A DNA stretch of 64,000 nucleotides from an uncultured Acidobacteriaceae bacterium (GTDB lineage: Bacteria > Acidobacteriota > Terriglobia > Terriglobales > Acidobacteriaceae), in contig CAINJJ010000037.1 of NCBI GenBank assembly GCA_903849645.1, positions 62,001-126,000 of the forward strand, given 5' to 3'. The translations under genes were made by a program, and so were the position numbers. Each line of letters starts with the position of its first letter. The first letter of the stretch is position 1. This document shows positions 59,088 to 64,000 of this stretch, piece after piece. The notes beneath the pieces are model-generated. The model was not told the DNA's origin. It made no database searches and was given only the letters and a program-made list of their open reading frames with translations.

Positions 59088-59121
59088 AAAAGGCCCGACT
59101 GCTTCGGCAGCCGGGCCTTTC
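59088..59121. terminator. Hairpin terminator between convergent genes
   Basis: aaaaggcccgactgcttcggcagccgggcctttcc. Confidence 0.85.
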
Positions 59122-59164
59122 CATTTTCACCTCGCCATTCGTGGAAATGCGCGCACAAGCCCCT

Positions 59165-60268
59165 TTACGAGCCTGCGACCGCCAGAGCGGCCAGCCGGTC
59201 CGCAATGCGCGCTGCGGCGTCGGGATGAGCCTGTGTGCGGGCAGCATGCCCCATCGCAGCAAGGCGCTCAGGAGACTCAAGCAGCCCGGTCAGGGCAGTG
59301 AGCAGCGGGCCGGGAGTCCCCAGGTCCCGCTCATGCAGCAGCACAGCCGCCCCGGCATCCACCATCTCCTTCGCGTTGCACTCCTGATGGTTGTCCGTTG
59401 CCGCCGCAAAGGGCACCAGCAGGGCAGGCTTGCCCGCCGCCGCCAGTTCAGCCACGGTCGAGGCGCCGCTGCGGGCCATCACCAGATGCGCGTGGGCAAA
59501 CCGCGCGGGCATATCGTCAAGAAACGGGCGAACTTCCCAGCGGCGTGGGTCTGCTCCGCTTGCCTGGTAGGCAGCCAGCGTCGATTCAATGTGCCGGACC
59601 CCGCTCTGGTGCAGAACGGTCAAGCCCGGAACCGCATCCAGCAGCGCCGCAATGACCTGGGGCAGGGTCTGATTGAAGAGCCGCGCTCCCTGCGAGCCGC
59701 CAAACACCAGCAGATGAGGCTCTCCGGACGATGGCGGCTCCAGCGAAAAGAACTCCGGGCGCACCGGGATGCCGGTCACCTCCGCGTTGTGAAACCAGGC
59801 CATGGCGGCAGGAAAGTTGACCGCGGCGGCCTGCACCCGTTTGCCCACCAGCCGGTTTGCCAGCCCAGGGAAGGCATTGGGTTCAAAAGCCATGGCGGGA
59901 ATGCCGAGCCGCAAGGCAGCCGCCACGGCGGGGCCTGAGGCATAGCCGCCCACGCCAAACACGACGCCGGGATGGAACGCGCGAATGAGCCGCCGGCAGG
60001 CGAAGATGCTGCGCGGCAGATCGAGCAGGGTCCGGATGCGGGTGAGCATCGAAACATTGTTGAGCGGACCCACGTCAATGAGGCGAAGCTCGAAGCCCGC
60101 CTCCGGCACCAGGCGCGTCTCCATGCCGCGTGCCGTACCGACAAAGAGGACCTCCGCCGCGTGGCGCGCCACCAACTCACGGGCCACGGCCAGAGCTGGA
60201 ATGATGTGGCCGCCCGTGCCGCCTCCGGCGATCAGTACGCGCAAATTCGCCAATTCACTGCCTTTCAA
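59165..60268 (-). CDS. murG: UDP-GlcNAc:undecaprenyl-pyrophosphoryl-MurNAc-pentapeptide transferase MurG
   Basis: LIAGGGTGGHIIPALAVAREL, VFGGSQGARLFN, VMARSGASTVAELAAAGKPALLVPFA. Confidence 0.96.
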   Translation of the reverse strand: MKGSELANLRVLIAGGGTGGHIIPALAVARELVARHAAEVLFVGTARGMETRLVPEAGFELRLIDVGPLNNVSMLTRIRTLLDLPRSIFACRRLIRAFHPGVVFGVGGYASGPAVAAALRLGIPAMAFEPNAFPGLANRLVGKRVQAAAVNFPAAMAWFHNAEVTGIPVRPEFFSLEPPSSGEPHLLVFGGSQGARLFNQTLPQVIAALLDAVPGLTVLHQSGVRHIESTLAAYQASGADPRRWEVRPFLDDMPARFAHAHLVMARSGASTVAELAAAGKPALLVPFAAATDNHQECNAKEMVDAGAAVLLHERDLGTPGPLLTALTGLLESPERLAAMGHAARTQAHPDAAARIADRLAALAVAGS

Positions 60269-60342
60269 TAGAAATCGTCCTTGCCGGGCAGATCATGCCC
60301 TGAGCCACATTAGGGTGTCCGCCGGAGCAGCCTCCCCAGCGC

Positions 60343-61437
60343 CTAATCCACCTTCTTGGTGATATTCAGCAGAACGCCGATGGAAGCAAGGGTGCAAAAA
60401 AGCGATGTTCCGCCCGACGAGATCAGCGGCAGCGGAATTCCCTTTGTGGGCAGCAGCGCCAGCACCACGCTGATATTGAAGAACGCCTGAAGTACGATGG
60501 TGGTCGTAATGCCAAAGGCCACCAGTCGCGCAAACGGCTCCTTGGAGCGGTAAGCCGCGCGCAGTCCAAAAGCCCCGAAGAGCGCAAACAGCAGGAGCAG
60601 GCTCACGGCGCCAATCAGACCCCATTCTTCGGCTATATTGGCAAAGATGAAGTCCGTGTGCGCCTCGGGCAGGAAGAAGAGCTTCTGCACGCCCTCCATG
60701 TAACCCGTTCCGCCAATGCCTCCCGTGGCCACGGCAATCAGGGACTGGTTGATGTGGAAGCCGGCCCCTTGAAGGTCAGAGTCGGGATTGAAGAACACCA
60801 TCATCCGCTTGGCACGCCAGGACACCCAGAACAGCTTCATCGCGAGCACCGGCAGAGCCACGGCAAAGCCTCCCGCCAGGTACTTCAACTCGATGCCCGC
60901 CAAAAATAGCACCATGACGGTCACGCCACCCAGCACCAACGCCGTTCCCAGGTCGGGCTCGCGCTCCACCAGCCCGATGAAGACCACCGGAACAACAGCG
61001 GCACGCCAAAGCACGTGCTTCCAGTCCCGCAACCGGTCGAGGCGGGTGTGCAGATACCAGGCCAGAAACAGCACCAGCGCCGGCTTGGCCAGCTCCGAGG
61101 GTTGCAGGGTGAAGAAATCCCCGAACCGGATCCAGCGATGGGTATTGTGGGAGCCGGGGAAAAAGAACACCAGCACCAGCAGAAACGTGGTGATCGCAAG
61201 CACGGTATAGATAAACCGCGTGGACTTGTAGAAATTGACATCGATATGCATCAGGGCCAGCAGCGCCAGGATGCCGGCGAACGCCCAGGCTGCCTGCTTG
61301 CCCACAAACGTGTAGGGCGAGTGGTAGCGCTCCTGCGCCATGATGGCGGAGGCGGAGAAGACCATCGCCAGCCCCACCACCACAAGCACCATGGTGATAA
61401 AAAACAGCCACTTATCGACGCCGACCAGCTTCGCCAT
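60343..61437 (-). CDS. ftsW: Peptidoglycan glycosyltransferase FtsW
   Basis: SEDS family: GLAMVFSAS, LQPSELAKPALVLFLA, LPTKGIPLPLISSGGTS. Confidence 0.95.
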   Translation of the reverse strand: MAKLVGVDKWLFFITMVLVVVGLAMVFSASAIMAQERYHSPYTFVGKQAAWAFAGILALLALMHIDVNFYKSTRFIYTVLAITTFLLVLVFFFPGSHNTHRWIRFGDFFTLQPSELAKPALVLFLAWYLHTRLDRLRDWKHVLWRAAVVPVVFIGLVEREPDLGTALVLGGVTVMVLFLAGIELKYLAGGFAVALPVLAMKLFWVSWRAKRMMVFFNPDSDLQGAGFHINQSLIAVATGGIGGTGYMEGVQKLFFLPEAHTDFIFANIAEEWGLIGAVSLLLLFALFGAFGLRAAYRSKEPFARLVAFGITTTIVLQAFFNISVVLALLPTKGIPLPLISSGGTSLFCTLASIGVLLNITKKVD

Positions 61438-61442
61438 ACATC

Positions 61443-62804
61443 TCAACCCCGCCGTTCATTGACGAGTTCCTTGAAGACGCGCCCACGGTGCTCGTAGCTG
61501 TCGAACTGGTCAAAGCTGCTGCAAGCCGGGGCCAGCAGCACCACCTCTCCGGGCCGCGCCGCGGCGGCCGCCACATTCACTGCCTTCTCCAGCGTCTCGC
61601 AGGAGTGGATGGAAACCACGCCGCGCAGGTGCGACTCGATCTTCGCCGCTGCCGAACCGATGGTATAAACGGCGCGCACTCTCTGGCGCAAAAGCTCGGA
61701 AAGCTGCGTGTAATCGGAGTTCTTGTCCTTGCCGCCGAGAATCAGGTGAATGCCTGTCGAGAACGAAGCCACGGCCTTGGCCGTCGCATCCACGTTGGTG
61801 GCCTTCGAGTCGTTGTAGAACTCCACGCCGTTCTGCGTGGCCACATACTCCAGCCGATGCTCCACGGCGCGGAAGTTCTCGATTGCGTGGCGAATCGCCC
61901 CTACCTCGACGCCTGCCTGCCGGGCCGCGACCACCGCCGCCAGCACGTTTTCCACGTTGTGTTCGCCCTTCAGCGGAATACCGCCCAGCGGCATCACCTT
62001 CTCGACTGCCGCTCCCTTTTCCCCGCGGTAGACAACCCATCCGCCATCGACCCAGGCGCCCTGCTCCACCGGGTGCTCAATTGAAAACAGGTAGACCCTC
62101 GACACAGCCCTGGCCGCGGCTGCCGCCGAGCGGACATTGTCCGCGTTCAGAATCACGCAGTCCGACGCGGTCTGCGCGGCAAAGATCCGTTCCTTGGCGC
62201 GAGCGTAGTTCTCAAAGCTCCCGTGGCGGTCAAGATGGTCCGGCGTGATGTTGAGGATCACCGCGATGGCAGGGTGGAACTGCTCGGTGCTTTCCAACTG
62301 AAAGCTCGAAACCTCAAGCGCCGACCAGGTCGCGTCCGTGCTCTCTTCAATCAACGCCACCACGGGCACGCCGATGTTGCCGCCCACCAGGGTCGGGAAC
62401 CCGCCTTCTTTCAGAATCTCCCCCAGCAGAGCGGTGGTGGTGGTCTTTCCATTGGAACCGGTAATGGCCAGCGTACGGCCCTTCAGAAAGCGGGCGGCGA
62501 GTTCCAGTTCGCCAATCACCGGCAGTCCGAAGCTCTTTACCTGCGCCAGTTCCGGCGTATCGAGCGGCACCCCTGGACTGACGACGATCAGGTCCTGGCG
62601 GCGAAAGGTCAGCAGTCCGTGCCCGCCGGCCTCCACCATGATCCCTTCTTCCAGCAGCGCTGGAATATCCTTGGCCAGAGCCTCGGCCGAGCGCACGTCT
62701 GAAACCGTCACCTGGGCGCCGCGGCGGCGCAGAAAAAGGGCCGCCGCCAGGCCAGATTTGCCCAGTCCGACAACCAGAACTTTTTTGCCTTTGAGTTCCA
62801 TCAT
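61443..62804 (-). CDS. murD: UDP-N-acetylmuramoylalanine-D-glutamate ligase MurD
   Basis: AITGSNGKTTTTALLGEIL, LNITPDHLDRHGSFENYARAK, NDSKATN. Confidence 0.96.
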   Translation of the reverse strand: MMELKGKKVLVVGLGKSGLAAALFLRRRGAQVTVSDVRSAEALAKDIPALLEEGIMVEAGGHGLLTFRRQDLIVVSPGVPLDTPELAQVKSFGLPVIGELELAARFLKGRTLAITGSNGKTTTTALLGEILKEGGFPTLVGGNIGVPVVALIEESTDATWSALEVSSFQLESTEQFHPAIAVILNITPDHLDRHGSFENYARAKERIFAAQTASDCVILNADNVRSAAAAARAVSRVYLFSIEHPVEQGAWVDGGWVVYRGEKGAAVEKVMPLGGIPLKGEHNVENVLAAVVAARQAGVEVGAIRHAIENFRAVEHRLEYVATQNGVEFYNDSKATNVDATAKAVASFSTGIHLILGGKDKNSDYTQLSELLRQRVRAVYTIGSAAAKIESHLRGVVSIHSCETLEKAVNVAAAAARPGEVVLLAPACSSFDQFDSYEHRGRVFKELVNERRG

Positions 62805-62880
62805 GGGGGTCTAACCTCAGGCTCATTGCTTCCGCGCCCATTCCAATTGTGCACCCGAACCGGGCGCGCGCGGAGCTTGT

Positions 62881-64000
62881 CTAACGCAGTTTCAGGGTAG
62901 TGAGTGCAAACAATGCAAACACCAGGGCGCCTATCCAGAAGCGAACAATGACCTTGGACTCATGCCAGCCAAGCTGTTCAAAATGGTGATGCAGCGGCGC
63001 CATCTTGAAGATACGCTTCTTGCGCAGCTTGTAGCTGCCCACCTGGAGCATCACTGACACCGCCTCGATAATGAAGATGCCGCCAATAAAAGGCAGCAGC
63101 AGCTCCTGCCGGATGATGACCGCGACCGTGCCGATTGCCCCGCCCAGTGCCAGCGAGCCGACGTCGCCCATGAACACCTCGGCCGGGTGCGCGTTGTACC
63201 AGAGAAACCCGATCGAGGCGCCCACCATCGACCCGCAGAAGACGGTCAACTCGCCGACCAGGGGCATGCGCTGCAGTTCCAGATAGTCGGCAAACACCAC
63301 ATGGCCGCTCACATACGTGAGCACGGCCAGCGCGCCGGCGGCGATGATGGTGCAGCCAATCGCCAGCCCGTCCAGACCGTCGGTCAGGTTGACCGCGTTC
63401 GATGAGAAGACCAGCACCAGCGTCACAAAAACCACGAACGGGACAAAAGCCAGCAGCCCGAGGTGGGGAATCGTGCTGGGCCAGAGTTGCCATTGCAGGT
63501 CGGGACGAAGATGCTTGATGAACGGCACCGTCAACTGCGTTGAAAACACCTTGAACTGTTGCAGGACCACCAGCGCCACAGCCACTGAAGCCCCGGCAGC
63601 CCCCTGCCACGCCAGCTTGGCGCGCGCCGTCAACCCCAGGCTGCGGCGCTGCACCACCTTGATGTAGTCGTCGGCAAAGCCGATGGCGCCGAAGGCCAGC
63701 GTGGAAAACACAATGACCCAGACAAACGGATTGGAAGGGTCAGACCACAGCACCGTCGGCAACAGGATCGCGATCACAATCAGCACACCACCCATGGTGG
63801 GCGTGCCCGATTTCTTGAGGTGCGATTGAGGCCCGTCCTCCCGGACATACTGGCCGATCTGGAAATCGCGCAGCTTTTGAATCACCCACGGACCGATGAA
63901 GAGGGCGATCAGCAGCGCGGTTCCCGAGGCGAATGCGGTGCGGAAGGTGAGATAGCGAAAGATCCGGAAAGGATGGAAGAACGGGAACAGCTTTTCGTAG
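62881..64000 (-). CDS. mraY: Phospho-MurNAc-pentapeptide-transferase MraY (N-terminus beyond window)
   Basis: KSGTPTMGGVLIV, NAVNLTDGLDGLAIG, MGDVGSLALGGAIG; frame stays open to 64000 (YEKLFPFFHPFRIFRYLTFR). Confidence 0.95.
   Translation of the reverse strand, partial: YEKLFPFFHPFRIFRYLTFRTAFASGTALLIALFIGPWVIQKLRDFQIGQYVREDGPQSHLKKSGTPTMGGVLIVIAILLPTVLWSDPSNPFVWVIVFSTLAFGAIGFADDYIKVVQRRSLGLTARAKLAWQGAAGASVAVALVVLQQFKVFSTQLTVPFIKHLRPDLQWQLWPSTIPHLGLLAFVPFVVFVTLVLVFSSNAVNLTDGLDGLAIGCTIIAAGALAVLTYVSGHVVFADYLELQRMPLVGELTVFCGSMVGASIGFLWYNAHPAEVFMGDVGSLALGGAIGTVAVIIRQELLLPFIGGIFIIEAVSVMLQVGSYKLRKKRIFKMAPLHHHFEQLGWHESKVIVRFWIGALVFALFALTTLKLR

Overview
64 kb of a GC-rich bacterial chromosome. Gene content (VWFA-related 'Acidobacteria' protein, Gly-rich YYPYYPYG secreted protein, S55 peptidase, dispersed palindromic repeats) suggests Acidobacteriota, but this is inference. 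Housekeeping genes recognised: polyprenyl synthetase, yajQ, tatD, metG, argS, pepA, smpB, engB, lon, gpmI, ftsY, ribD/ribE, ErpA/IscA-type, and murG-ftsW-murD-mraY. Between them lie: (i) two PIN-toxin TA modules; (ii) a T2SS/type-IV-pilus-like machine split over two loci (secretin-cohesin plus two pseudopilins at 12.6-16 kb; GspF/E and PilM/N/O/P-like genes plus a pseudopilin at 45.7-52.6 kb); (iii) a type VI secretion cluster at 20-35 kb (VgrG, ClpV, TssG/F/E/A, TagJ, Hcp, TssC/B, TssK) bounded by lon and gpmI with no visible TssJ/L/M or PAAR; (iv) a compact RHH / m5C methyltransferase / GIY-YIG / Vsr restriction-modification island between ftsY and ribD; (v) a translationally coupled beta-propeller + MoaD/ThiS-like (C-terminal GG) pair. 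The most unusual signals are palindromic repeats found both between genes and in frame inside argS, an SVKPPTHGG repeat array in the metG linker, and a foreign-looking duplicate of the polyprenyl-synthetase 3' end (all differences synonymous) flanking a ~0.9 kb insert at the left edge. No CRISPR array, rRNA or convincing tRNA was seen.
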